Of a stretch of 64,000 nucleotides of DNA, positions 11,125 to 23,931 are shown piece after piece. The notes under the pieces were generated by a model that saw only the letters and a list, made by a program, of their open reading frames with translations, did not search any database and was not told the origin of the DNA. The position numbers and the translations under genes are program-made. The stretch is taken from contig NC_135067.1 of NCBI RefSeq assembly GCF_051401765.1, positions 20,703,501 through 20,767,500 on the forward strand, read 5' to 3'. Within the stretch, counting starts at the first letter, position 1. Every line of letters starts with the position of its first letter. This stretch comes from Calliopsis andreniformis. Taxonomy: Eukaryota; Arthropoda; Insecta; Hymenoptera; Andrenidae.

Positions 11125-12540
11125 CTCAGTATCTCTGAAAGAGCTTAGATCAAGGTTGTGGAAGAGGAAGGTGGATCTCGGTTTAGGTAATGCGAACTTC
11201 TACCTTTGCCTTCGTATCCGTTTCAGTTTTTACTATTCCTGGATAGCATCGCGAACACTGCTAACCATATAAATGCCATCTTCACCATCAAGAGTTTCTT
11301 TTCACTGGCCTGCCCTTTACTCGCTAACAAATGCAATGCTTCTTACGTTTATCGCTGGAATCAATGGTCTCTTTTATCAAGGATTAATGACACTGTCCCA
11401 ACTTTCACAAGAGGACTCAAAGACCATGCTCAGAGTCGAACAGTGCCCCGTCGAGCTCAAAAGAAGTCGGTTCCCCGATTTTCCCTCGCGATCGCTACCC
11501 CTTGGTACCCAATTTCGCCACTCGTTCTGCTCCACGCTACGCAGATCTGAAGTCGATTTCTAAACTTTACTGGTCTTCAACCGCGAGACGTAAAATCTTG
11601 AGGCATAATTACAGGCATGGGTAGGGCATGTAACGCGGAAACAGAGCCGTGGTACCTGTCACGCGCGATCTTTCTCATCACGCGACTCTCAGGATCTGAT
11701 GCGCGTTGATTTCTCCCTAATGCAGCTCAAGCAGAAGAACGCTTAAAAAGGATGAAATGATTTACCCAGCGGCAGCTCACCATCCTAGGGATCACGCGGA
11801 CTCGCGCCTCACGTATGTTACGTTCAGTGGAGGATCGGAGGATCACGCGAAAATTCTTCGGCCAGTTGTATTTACCGTAAGCCGTGTAGTATATATCTAC
11901 GCTAATTAGTATACTCGCGCAAGGCAATAACCCTCATAATCCGAGGTCGTGTCGGGTCGGCCGTAACTCAGGCCACAACGATTCGTATCGTGTGTTCTCG
12001 TCTCTTCCTACCGGCCAGTGACGTTTAAAGCTGGCAACGAGTCGCGCCACAGCAGCCGCGCGCTAACGGTCGTCAAGATTTTTGCCGCACCCACCTACCA
12101 ACGGGTTTCTTTGCGTTTTCCAACAATGAGGATCCCCCCTGGCCAGTCCCCGTCGCGCGGTTCCGCATAGTCCCACCGAGTTTCTCGCGATGAATCATGT
12201 CGAGCGCGAGCTCGCTGACCAACAGAGCAACGAGTCAGACGAGGAGCGACGATGGGGTCGGATGATCCTCGAGAAACGACGAGGACGACAGGCCGCGAAA
12301 TGATCGATGCGCCACGACGTGCCGGACCTTCGTGACGATCCACCTCTCGTTTCCGCTGCGAGCACGTTTCGTCGAGGTACTGTTAGAACCGCCGTGGTCA
12401 CCGAGAATCGATCGGTAATTACGATGGAACGCGGTTTTCCGGTTGATCGAGAAGGTGCTCGGCGATCTGAGTCAACAAGTACCCTTAGGCGACTCATCGG
12501 CGATGAATCATGGTGTTGCGTGCGAGTTATTTTTTTCTAG
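11125..12540. other. Non-coding block, no gene seen
   Basis: Overlapping frames of about 95-115 codons at 11206-11563 have no recognisable domain. The stretch 12000-12540 is CpG-dense. No repeats or RNA genes were seen. Confidence 0.55.
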
Positions 12541-15500
12541 ATAGTCCTAGGTGTATGGTGGTGATGATAGAGGGCAGGATATTGGCTAGGTATCACCCAT
12601 CTAGGCTATTTGGTTTCATGTGAGTTAGAGGAGTTTAGAGGAGATTCAGTCGGAATCCAATTTAGAAATAACAGTGCTATGGGATACGTATACTACTTTC
12701 TGCGAGCACTTAGGTCAGATCGACTTGTATCCACGTTGTATTAAGTTATCACCGAAATGTATCGCATATTGATACGATCCCTCTACAAGTTTCTCGGCTA
12801 ACAGTGAGGTCTACTTTCCTAGACGGTGGTTTCCCATAACCAAAGTGGACGTGCTCGCAAGTCCTAACATCCTCCTGATAAACCAATTAAACTCCGTCTC
12901 CTTCAGCCATCACACCATCTCGCAGCTCATGTATCAATCCCTTTTCCTGCTCCCACGAGAACTGACGTAACGTCAAAATACCTCCACAAAGACCCCAGAC
13001 AATCTCGACATCGTCTCGTAAACGAGTCTCACTTATCAGGCGAACATCTAGCCACGAATTTCTCCCGCATTATCGAATCCCTATTAACAAAACGAATCAT
13101 CGTCGAGCGTTGATTGACGTCTTGCCCGGTTTCACGCGGAGCCAAGCGTAGAAGGTCATCCTGTGTCGATAGCCAGCCATCGATACACCCGCGCGTTCTG
13201 TCGCTCGTTTTCTCGACAACGGTTCGCGACCGTATCGCCACGGGCCTGGGGGCCTCGTGTTTGCCTTGTTAGGCAAACATTCTTCACGATTCCGGCCGCG
13301 TTAAAGCCCGACATCGATCACCTCTCATGTTCAGCCACGTTTCTTCGTGGTGTTCCGTGGTATACGCCAGTGGTTATGCGCTAAGGTTACTCTTGTATCC
13401 CTGTCGCTCCTTTCTATTCATTGTGCTCATCTGTCCGTGTCTCTGTCGCGCGCACGCCTCCCACAAGCCCGCGCGTTGTGTTGTCGCTCTGTACGTGTAC
13501 GCGGGACTCGACGGATGGCTAGCTAACGTCTATAACGGAATCGTGCGACGGCTCGTCCCTAGCGTGGTACCAGGAACTAATGCGTTTACGATGTCCGTCT
13601 GACAGTACATCAAAGTTCAGCTTGGTCCACGTTGGGTCGCACTTTCTTCCTAGACTCCTTCAAGATCGCTCAGTTTTCACCCTTTTAGAGTTCGCAGGCG
13701 TTTGCTTTGGGCTGAAGGTTCGTGTCTACTTCCATCCGAGAGGAGTGATTGCTCTCTTTCCAAGGGAGGTATTGAATTGTGAATGGTCGAGTTTTAGGTG
13801 TGTTGAGTTTACATGTAGGAGAGTAGCCTTTAGAGCGTATAGTACTTTAGGCGAAGTTGCTATGATGCAGAATTTCTAGAGAGCCTAGGATCTTCACGTA
13901 AGAAGTAAAGAACAGATTATCTATTTTATAATTTCTCCACGATTCACGCGGCAAAATGTGTCGCCTTTCCTTTCTTTTCCCATTTCCTGCTGTCTCTCTC
14001 CCGACCAGTATCGATGCTGGGCTCGCTTGTCCGTAGATAGGCATCCATGTCGGAGGTCGTTGATCCATCCGTGGAAGATCGTTCTCCGCCGCGAGGGAAG
14101 GCCTTTAGCTGCCACGGTGGGCATCTGCACGGTGCATTCAACGACGTGTATATACCGCTATGCGGACGAATACACGCGTCGTGGACGTTCTTGCGGGTCG
14201 ATGATAAGAAAAAAAGGCGAGAGCCAGGAAATCTTCTTGGTCACTATGGTTGCTCCTTGGTAGTGATCTCACGAAGAAGAGAAAAAGGTAGAACAGGCTT
14301 GAATGAACGTAGTGGCGAAGGAAAGAAGTAGTGAACGAATACATGTATCTATAAGATTGGATAGTGTTAGAGGTAGAAATCCTTTTGCCTCGGCCTCCTG
14401 TTTTAAGAGATCTCCTCTTCGTGTTATTTCAAGTCTAACTTTGCTGATTGTCTAAAACGTTTCTACACTGTTTTTGTGTGGGTTTGCCTTGGTGTGGACT
14501 CGAGGTAAGAAAACCAGAATACTCCTTCTGGTCCCCATTAATTAGACAGCTTCGCGATTACCGTGGGCAACGTCCACAACGAATGAAGAAGGAAAAGAAA
14601 GATGCTGGGTCCCTGCAAAAGGAAGAATATCTCAAGGAGGCGAAACTTGGTGCCGCCCCTCGTAGAACGGTTCTGTTTCGGCCAGTTTCCATAAACCATA
14701 AATAACTGAACAGGGGTATAAACGTGGTCGACTACCCTCTCATTAATTTGATTAAAAAGCCTTCAAATTAGCAATTTGGCTAATTGCACCGCCATGGTCT
14801 GCTTGGGTGCACTGAAACGACAGACAAAGGTTGATGATACTGCGGAGATGAAACGAAATAACAAAAAATCGAATGATAGAAGGCTGTGGCGTAGAATAGG
14901 AAGAAACGAAAGCATGATAGACCGACTTAAACGGTGCACGCGATCCTCAAGGATCTAAGAAAATTCATGCAAACGACAGGTCAGCGCGGCTGCGAGCGAT
15001 CAACGCGTGGATTCCTCTTGTTTCTGCCGTTTAAGGACGAAAAAAGACAGCTACTAGTCGACGCGAGAACCTCTCGCGTGAATCGGAAGCAGTTTCGAGT
15101 AACGACGACTCGTAATTCCTGCGCCAACCGACGCGAGGGACTTCATGAATTATTGAAAGATCGCCGATGAAACGATACCCCGATATTCTTTCAGGCTTTC
15201 TGCCCAATCGCTGACTCTTCGCAAAGAGCGACTGCACAGGGATAATCAAGACCGGAAGGGTGCATGTATTTGAATCAATTGCCTGCCACAGTGTGCAATT
15301 ACCTCGCATTAAAGTCTCCAGAAAGCGATTCGTTTTAGTGGTGATTCGCCCGCGAATCGCGTTTGCTAAGACGAACCCAAGTAGCGAGGTGAGATACTTG
15401 TTGCTGAAATTTTATGGTAGGATTCATTTGGCTGTCATTAAATACGGGAATGCATATATGATTGACGAGGTATGAAGAGGTTTGAATATATGTTTACCGG

Positions 15501-16200
15501 CGGGAAGAACATAAATAACTTTAGGATCATTAACAGTTAATGAGAAATTAATTTTCCGTAAATGAGCTGAATTATAACCAAGAAATTATATGAGTCCTTT
15601 GACTCCATTCTACAGTTTAATGGCAAGAGGATCTCCAACCGAGCAGAAAAGATTCCCGCGCGCCAAGGGTCTACACTAAGCGCGATCGCGACAAGTTTTC
15701 GTGTCGAAAAACTCGTCAGGAAATTAAGTCTGGGGCATTGGTGAAATACCAAGCGAAATATCAGTACGCGAGCTGAGTGGAAGCAGCGGGAGGGCGAAGG
15801 TTCACCCGCGAGAGCAGGTGATCACGCCCACACCTGCGAGCACATTTACATCCTTGAAGAACGCGAACAAAACGCGTTTCGCGAGAAATTATAGCCGCTC
15901 CGAGATTGCTTATTATTGCAAAGGGTTCATAACCTTTGGTATATTATAGAAATTCAATGAATTAATAAACGTAAACCAGGGAGTTAACTGATTTATGGCT
16001 CATTGTCAGTGGAGTAACATTCGTACAAAATTACTTACTAAAAGAAAATAGGCGAAGCTTTAATGCTACTGTTTTCTCACTTGCTTTACATTCAAGTATC
16101 ACATTACAATTCAACAGAATCTTCTTAACAGAAAATATCTCCTATTTTAATTGTCCAATACCATCAATGTAGAACATATTTTGTTACATGAAAGCGATAA
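12541..16200. other. Non-coding block, no gene seen
   Basis: No frame over about 101 codons. A frame at 13580-13879 (99 codons) lies in moderate-GC DNA but matches no family I know. The stretch 15900-16200 is AT-rich. Confidence 0.55.
12963..12975. promoter_or_regulatory. CRE/bZIP-like inverted repeat
   Basis: TGACGT-A-ACGTCA is an inverted pair of TGACGT half-sites, the kind bound by bZIP factors. The single-base spacer departs from the 8 bp TGACGTCA consensus. A single site of this size can easily occur by chance. Confidence 0.2.
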
Positions 16201-16495
16201 CTGAACGACTTTCTTCCCCACAGAACGATATCCGATTGCGCGGCAGGTCGCTCCTCAATCGCAAAAACGTGGAGAAAAAGGATGAACGAGGGAGGACGAT
16301 ACGCATTAGTTGCGTGGTTTCTTCAAGCCGTGTTAGCCGCGAAGCGGAAAGGAGAACCGGTTCTGTGAGTCGATGACGACGATTTCACGGCCGTCGGTGA
16401 AAATTACGCGAAAGAAAAACTTGGTTAGATCGTAAAGGAGACAGATTCACGGGGAGCCTCGACGAAAGCCACGGAAATCGAACGTTCGCGCAGTA

Positions 16496-16518
16496 GTACG
16501 TGGGTTTCAACCACGTAC
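16496..16518. other. Hairpin, 8 bp stem and 7-base loop
   Basis: GTACGTGG (16496-16503) pairs perfectly with CCACGTAC (16511-16518). Stems of this size are expected several times by chance in a window this long. Confidence 0.3.
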
Positions 16519-18251
16519 CATGAATTCTGGTGTCTTTTGTGCGACACGAATCGGAAAATCGCGGTGACGTCAGGGGGGGAATTAATTAATTAGCCTGATT
16601 ATTGAGGAGCGAGCTCAAAGGCCGAGCGCGCTCGCGCGGTTTCCCTTTTTCTGCCCCGTTGTCCGCAGTGTCGTGGAACACGCAGGTCTTCCCGCTAATT
16701 AGTTGCCAGTGACGGCCCCCGATGCGATCGTTCTTAATTAATATTCGCATCGTGCCGCGAGTCTGTGCGCTTCGAACGTCGTGGCTGGCTCGTGCAAGGG
16801 ACTTGCAGAAGACAGCCGCAAGGAGCTTCGCCGTCAATAGCGCAATCAGTTGGCAAAGAAGACTGAAACGGTCGCGGACGGTTCCTCGGATCGACGATTC
16901 ACGGGCGGCATTCGAAAACGACGCGGAAACCTGGGATTGGGAGGCATGAATGATTCTGTTCAGAGATAAATTCGTGCACTTGATTGTTTCGATAGAATTT
17001 TATTTTAGAAAAAGTATGTTAAAGCGGACATGTAGATTCCTCTTGAAGCCTCCAATCAAAGTATTACATCATTCTCTTATCATGGGAATATTATCGCGTG
17101 GCCACGGGCCTGAAGGGAACGCAACACAATAACCCAGCCTATACGCATGAGAATTATCGTGGCACTTGGACTGTGTTCCGGTCGAAGGTAAGACTACTCT
17201 GTTCCCCTGCGAGTAGAGAGGAAGGTGCTCCTACGATTCGATCTGATACAAGAGAAGTCAGAGGACCCCTTCTGTGCGAGTGACCAAGACTATGTCGAAG
17301 AAGACAGCGGGAAGGAGAGCAGAAACACCGTGAACTTACCAGAGGAAGAGGAAACAAGGTTACTTGCTGACGATAGGAATGTCTTTGGTTCCGATATCGT
17401 GAGAAAAATGCGAGCCAACGATGGGTTAAATGATCAGAGCTCTAGGAAACTTCATGCTAGAGCACTTGATGGAAAAGTCGAAAGCCATCCAAAATTGAGG
17501 TAATAGAGATGTATGTTTGATACAGACAGTAGAGTAGAGGACTGGAAAAGAAAAAAGACTGTCGGAAAGACTGTCCAATATTTCCAAGGAAAGGAAAGTC
17601 CAGAGCGGAAAATTGCAAAGCACGGTGCAACAATACCGACAGCATCATCGCCCGTGAAATAACAGAACAGCTCGAAATAGAGCGAGGAATCGAGGGAATT
17701 GAAAGATGGTAGCGCGGTAGAAAGACGAGAAGAAGTGGAAGCAATGCCGTGGTGCTCATGGTCGTCTTGGTCGTTTCTCGGTCGCGGAGAAACGGAGACA
17801 TCAAAGAAAGCGACATATCCGTTCACACTCGGCGCTCATATACGTTCCCCTGTGTTCCAGGCGTTGGCTCGCCCGTGGACCGTGTCACCATCAACCTCCT
17901 TTCCCTCTCCATACATATGCACGCGCACGAACACACCCTTCGACCCTCGGGAGGAACAGCTGGGTATATGGGTAGCTTCGACCCGCTGCGGGTCCGCGAA
18001 TAACACGTGACGACCATAATGCGGCTGAAGGCGTCTTAATAAAATGAACTTGTCATTCCGAAACAGCTAACCAGCCTTCGGTCCAACCACCTCTAACTCG
18101 CCGCCAGGCTTGAACGCCTCCCTCCTCTCCTATCCAGTCTGCCGCGTTCCCTATGCTCGAACCCTACTCAAAGTCTTTTCAACTTCCTCCATCGCACGGT
18201 TCCACTCGCCCTCGGGCTTTATTTATACCTCGTTAAATTAGTGCCGATCGG

Positions 18252-18278
18252 CGAGCCGCCGCGCCGCCGCGCCGCGAG
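18252..18278 (+). repeat. GCC/GCG-rich short tract
   Basis: A run built from GCCGCC and GCGCC units, the most GC-dense short tract in the window. It sits at the start of a CpG-rich segment. No exon or promoter elements around it are clear. Confidence 0.5.
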
Positions 18279-19390
18279 GAGGACCAGTTTCCCTCGACCC
18301 GTGTGCTCCCTCCCGCACTCCGTCGCCATCCATTTCGATATAATTCCAGACACCTCGCCGCGTTCCACGCGTCTCAGCCTGTCATCAAGCGCGTCGCCCA
18401 GGCCATGGCGGTCGTTGCCTGAGAATCGGCCAGACGATCGTGAGAGGTGTTACAATGTCGCGATTCCATCAGGAAGCGTTAACGTTCCGATGGTAATGGA
18501 ATCTTTATAATGGAGCGTGATTACGGGCCGATCGTCGCCCGCGATTGCCCCTGCCGCTAGCGAGTTTTTTTAAAAGGGTAACACCTGCTGGGACCATTTG
18601 CATCGGGGCTACGGTCACTGAAATTGTACGGGAGCTGATGAGCCTTCTTCCTGTTGTGTTTCTTCGAAAGCGAAGGTTCGGAGGCGAATTTCGAGTAATT
18701 ATAGGGTAGTACTGGATGGGGATGCAAAGTATTCACTTCCTATGCTAGGAAAGTAATGGGTTTGAAAAGCTACCGACGGTGCAGCTTTTGCTTTGGGAGC
18801 ATCTAGATTCAATTACGTCTTTAAGACCACTCAAAGTATTACAGGGCGATTTATTTTCGTCCAGGATAGCTGAGATCGATCAGAGTCACGAGCAGCAAGG
18901 TCGGAGGGGCTGAATCGTCCGCAGTCGCGAGAAGACGGTCGCTACCGTCGATCGGGACGCGTGATCGCGAGAACTCGGATGGCCAGAAGACGAATGCGGT
19001 CCGTGGCCACGAAATTTTCGCGGATGCAATAAATTACACGCGAGCGTCGGCTGCGGCAAGCAGAAGGGGGCAGAAAGAGCGATGGGTACACCGCGATGGC
19101 CTCGGAGAAAGGGCAGCCACCCACAAAAGGGCAGCGGAGCACTTGAAATGAAAGGGCGAATGGATGTGCCTAGGCAAGTGCAAGAGACACGTAAAGGCAT
19201 TCATCTCATTCAAGGTAGCCTTAAGTTTCTGATCAGATAACGAATGTACACTCCTCTCTCCTTGGCATCGCGGCCGACGCGACGCGGTGCGTCCTCCTCT
19301 CTCGCTCTTTCCTTCCCTCTTTCGGCTCACGAGCGATCTCCCCCGTGCCCCGTGGCGTCTTTCTCCTGTCCATCTCACGGCGTATCGACT

Positions 19391-19414
19391 CTTCCTCCTC
19401 TTCTTCTTCTTCTT
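19391..19414 (+). repeat. (TTC)n microsatellite
   Basis: An interrupted CTC/TTC run inside a pyrimidine-rich stretch (19255-19440). Confidence 0.7.
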
Positions 19415-19783
19415 GTCCCCGCTGTTGGCTGCATCTTCCACGGATCGGAGGAGGAAGGTGAAAGAAGGCGAACGTGCTCCGTGCGCGAAACGATGTTACG
19501 ACCGCCTTTCTGTGCCACGTCGCGACGCGGACGACGCTTGAAAAAAATGGGATCACGATTAGAGAGAGGACGTCGGCTGGTCGACACTCCTCGGTCCCCG
19601 TCGCGGCTGTTTCACCCTGGCCCGTTATTAATATACCCGCTCCACCGATCAGATCTCGACGAATAAGAGCGGCGGGGTCGTAGGTCAGGGAAAATAAACG
19701 ATTAAACGAGGCCCCGCGACGCCGAGTGGGGATTTTTCAGATACGATCGCGGGATACTGCGCGGAGACACGCCGCGGAGGAGG

Positions 19784-19800
19784 AATTCCGCGGCGGAATT
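19784..19800. other. Inverted repeat, 7 bp arms
   Basis: AATTCCG and CGGAATT flank a three-base centre. Probably chance. Confidence 0.25.
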
Positions 19801-20593
19801 GAAATATCGCGTCCCGCTCTCCCATTATCCCGTCAAAATTTTCCTACGGCTGGCCGCAGACGGAGAGCGGAGATACTCGAAGGTAGAAGGTTCGGCTTGA
19901 ACGACCGCGGAGAGGAGGCCTGGGCACAAAAGGTCGTTGCAGCGTTCCAGCGCGCGCAATACACAGTGAGGGAGGCTCTATTCATCGGCGCGATTTATAG
20001 CGTAATTATCTAACCGAGATTGCAAAAGCGGCGAACGATGGGAAAGATAATCACGTCACCGAGATTCCGAACGTTTCTATCCGTACTCTAGCGCTGCCAC
20101 GAAAGCAAAACGACTCTCGCTGGGGCTTTTGCCCTGAGAATCCTGCGCTACCTTGCCGCTTCTTCCTTTCTTTCTTCTTGCCCCCCCTCCCCACCTGGTT
20201 CTTGCTTCAAAGTGCATTCCATAAGTTCTGAATTCGCGCACGAAACCATTTCGAATTGTGTTCCCCCGGTTCGAGGAGAGCCGAAGGGTCTCGGCAAGCC
20301 GACTGCAGAGACGTGAAACGTTCCGCGAGAGACGATAGTCCGTGATTTATTTGATGTCCCTCCGAGAGAGGAAACGAGGAACCAACCGGCGGTGGTATAC
20401 GGCGCCCCGTGCACAAAACGACGCTACGACAACGAAACAAACGGCTTCCAGGCACCGGCTACGACGCCCTCGAATTTCTTACGAGCGGCCGGGGTCAACG
20501 GGGGTGATTTCGTAGCGCGGATCCGCGCATAAACCACGTCATGACTCCGTAATCGAGAGAGGAATTGGGAGGAAGCTCGGTCGAGACGCGCGT

Positions 20594-20616
20594 ACCGCTG
20601 TGGCGCTGACAGCGGT
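20594..20616. other. Hairpin, 8 bp stem and 7-base loop
   Basis: ACCGCTGT (20594-20601) pairs perfectly with ACAGCGGT (20609-20616). No further extension. Within what chance would produce. Confidence 0.3.
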
Positions 20617-20700
20617 TTAAAAATAGTCCGTAACGACGTTTGTTTCGATGCTTGTCACGAACTCTTTCGATCTTCAAGCCTCAGTCAGATATTTCGTGAA

Positions 20701-23380
20701 CACCTAAATCCTTCTGTGAGATTGGATTTCCGGGTATTGAAAGTGTCCGCAAGCTTTTTTGAACGTGTACGTACAATTGAATTCTTTAAGTAGAATGAGG
20801 TCTTACCAGGCATAGGGTAATACTACTTAGAAATTGTTAGATGAGATTTAACGCCTATCATGGCACGTGTGCCTGTCACGACTTGCGATATTAACCTCAT
20901 GCATACTAAGCTAATTTAACCATTTGTGCACTGTCTTAAGAACTACTATTCGCATCTATCACTATTACCATTTAGTCCTAATGCTGATATATCATTTACA
21001 TAGGGACAATCAGTTATGCCGTTTAATGCAGTTATGAGTTAGAGACGTAGTCAGGTTCTGAGTACTACTAAAGATCATAAATCTGTGTACAGTTGACATG
21101 TATGGAGTTAGTCAGTCAAGTCTAACCTTTTCTTTAATAAATTGAAGAAAAATAGCACAGACTCTTCGAGAAATTTCCCAAATCTATGTGGAAATGACAA
21201 ACCTAGGATAGGTGAACCTATTAAACTCAATCAAAACGCTCTCCTTCGCCTTCTAAAGAGATCTCCCGAAGATCCATCATCCTGATCGTCCAATAATAAA
21301 TGCTTTCAATGCGTGCTTCAGAGATCGAGGCCAAACGCTCCTCGAAGACACGTACACAGGAAAATAATGGAGCTCTCAATCCAGACGCCGTCTGTTAGGA
21401 AGATAATCGACATCAGCCACGTTATCGGGGACAAGCCGAGGTCCTTAAGGTCATACAGATGAAGACCGAGTTCCCGAGAAGGGTCAGCCAGCTCCACGCT
21501 ACACCTCTAGCGATTAATACAATTGTGGACGCCCTATATCACCAAAGGACAATAGAGAAACCCTAGAGTGACATGACATTCCGTGTCAACTGGTGCCTCA
21601 TGTGTTCAGCCATATTCTCGTGAGGCAACAGTGCACCAAGGGGTTCCTACGTCGAAGCAGTGCCGACACTCCGTTTAAAACGCGCCCAAACCGAAGGAAT
21701 TTACCTCCTCAGGGAACTCCAACAACGACCCTCCGATCGTAAGAGATTTCTCAATATTTCTTCGGTCTCTATCGGCCAGAACGCCTCCAGACCTTTTACG
21801 ACCATTCTATCGATTCCTTTCATCGATCTGGACTCTCGGCGTGCCACAACGAACGCAAGCACAGTAGGCCCGCGAGCAGCGATTTAATCCCTTTCGACTT
21901 CACGAGACGCTCGTAAAACGACATCATAATTCCCTTTCAATGTCCCAGTCGTAACCCTGCTCGACCCAACTGCGCGTCCACCTCGCTCACCGAGCCCTCT
22001 TCCTCGTTGCTTCGACTGATCGAGGAGTCAAAGAGGGACTGCAGATTTATTTACTTTACGGTGGATCTTGGAAGCATCCGTGAGTTCCCGTCACTTAATT
22101 CTTTTTTAAATCTTGAATGTTTGATATGTAGTGACAATATCTTTCAAGATAATAGGTGCAGTGTTTTACTGTTTGGAAAGTTATTGGCACAGAGCAAAGA
22201 ATAGCGCTCTGACAGCCACCTAGCTCGCTGAACGCGCGAATGAAGTTTTCTCCGTGAACAATGTTTTCTTCCACCCACCACGTGTCCTGTTCGGCAAAAT
22301 CGAGGCGGTCAAGGGTTTCTAGGCACGGTACTAACAAGAGAGTCGACGATAAATCCCGTTTGACCGGTGTCACTTGGACCACGACTGGTTCTCCCAGTGC
22401 TAGCGCCTCAATCTCTCGCAACGGGCGCGCATAATGTGGCAACGCGGGCCGAGAGAGGCGTCTCGAGCAGCACATAAAATTAAGCCGCAAATAAAATAAG
22501 CCCTTCGGGGTGTTCGCGCCCGCTTATATGCCCAGGAGGCCGTGAATCATCGCGCCTAAACTAGCGACCTTTACTGTCAGGGATAACATTTGTCATACTA
22601 GACGGAGAGAAGCCTTTCGGCCCGCGGAACGAGCCAGACCAGATTTGACGATGTGTCGGCGAGGACGATGGAAAGGGAGGAAGATGAGGGCTAGGGTTCG
22701 AGATGGAAGAGAGAGGAGCACAGCGACGAGCAGGCTCATCCTCGGAGGGCAGGACTCGAAGCACCACCGTAAATCTCTCCTCGTGAGCAGCGCCTCCAGA
22801 CCGTTGAATTAACGAATCGCGATCATAAAGTGGTACGCGACTCTCTCGCGGTGTCCTTTCCTGCTGGACGCTGAAGAGGCTGACGAGGTTGGCGAGGGAA
22901 TCATTCACGATGGATCAAAAATTCCATTTTCTTCGACTTTGAATCATTTACTATCGGTTCAGTGAAACCGTCGCGAATTGCTGGATTTATAGGTTCGTTG
23001 ATTCATGTCTTATGAAATTGGTATTTCAACTAACAAATGAAAGTAACCTAGCGATGGAAATTGGGTCTCGACTTGCCATATCAAGATAGAATTCTCGATA
23101 ACAAATGGAGCAGGTAGTCAGTCTTCAATCACTCCGGGTCTTGCCAAGTAAGGTCCTCACCTACTGACAGTGGAAGTCACCCGTACCCTAATATTTACTT
23201 GAAACCCCCAGGTCGAGTATCCAAACTCTCCTGTCCTTTCACTTATTATTCTCCATCCTCTCGCCTGACTTCCTACAGTGGATTTGACACAGGTACCACG
23301 TGTCTTTGATCCCGATTTGATAAGCAGCCAGGCTTGATTGACAAACAACACGCCATAAGGTCCGAAACGGTGATAGTCCA
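20701..23380. other. Non-coding block, no gene seen
   Basis: 20700-21250 is AT-richer with no repeat unit that I can define. 21250-22900 is mixed. Frames at 22095-22490 and 22561-22908 (minus strand, 131 and 115 codons) have no domain. No RNA gene seen. Confidence 0.55.
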
Positions 23381-23671
23381 TTAAGGAGTCACGCGAGCCC
23401 GACCCCACTCAGAAACAGAGCACGGTGGACGATCCGCCGGTCCGGGCGGTGAATCCCAGGAGAGGAGATCGGTACCGACTTCCCTCGCCAGGGTGCTGTC
23501 AGTTATCAGTGCATAAACATTCGTTCTCCACGCCGGCGCGGCGTGGTCCCTCGCGCAACGAGTTATACGCGGCAGGGATCGCGAGGCTAGAGGGGGACAC
23601 ACCGGCACGCATAAAGTAAAGAGCGAAGGGAGAAAAGAAGCAGGGGTAAAAAAGAAACGGACGCGGGTGCC

Positions 23672-23704
23672 GGAGGAGGAGGAGGAGGAGGAGGAGAAGG
23701 AGGC
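23672..23704 (+). repeat. (GGA)n microsatellite
   Basis: Eight GGA units followed by degenerate GAAGGAGG, inside a purine-rich stretch running from about 23620 to 23780. It is responsible for the poly-leucine and poly-serine frames on the minus strand. Confidence 0.8.
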
Positions 23705-23925
23705 GTACGAGGACGGGGAAGAGGTATGGAGGAAGAAGAGAGGACGAGATGGACGGAGGTGAAGGAGGCGGAGCACGGCGACGCAACCGCGGAGGAACGC
23801 GCGACGGAAGGGATGGAATATGATATAATGCAAAGGCAAAAAAGAATCGGCGCGGTCCGCCGCGGCTGGAGAGGGCTGAAGGGGGAGATTTAAAGCCGCG
23901 TGGACATTGTCATCGGACGCGGGGC

Positions 23926-23931
23926 TATAAA
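23926..23931 (+). promoter_or_regulatory. TATA box of a possible core promoter
   Basis: TATAAA lies in a GC-rich context (ggggcTATAAAcc). About 60 bases downstream, an ATG at 23994 opens an 84-residue frame ending at 24248. Its first 30 residues are moderately hydrophobic and serine-rich, so a secretory leader is possible but weak. The purine/GGA tract lies about 220 bases upstream. No TCAGT-type initiator was seen at the expected start, 25-32 bases below the TATA box. The promoter call is inference. Confidence 0.2.

Larger units (their letters stand above)
16201..20700. other. Non-coding block, CpG-rich, no gene supported
   Basis: CpG-dense at 16200-16930, 18050-18480 and 18900-20650. A polar, acidic frame runs from 17192 to 17503 with a possible donor (gag then gtaata) at its end. 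It matches no family and was not called. A GCC/GCG tract lies at 18252-18278. The minus-strand frames at 19034-19556 come from pyrimidine-rich DNA. Confidence 0.5.
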
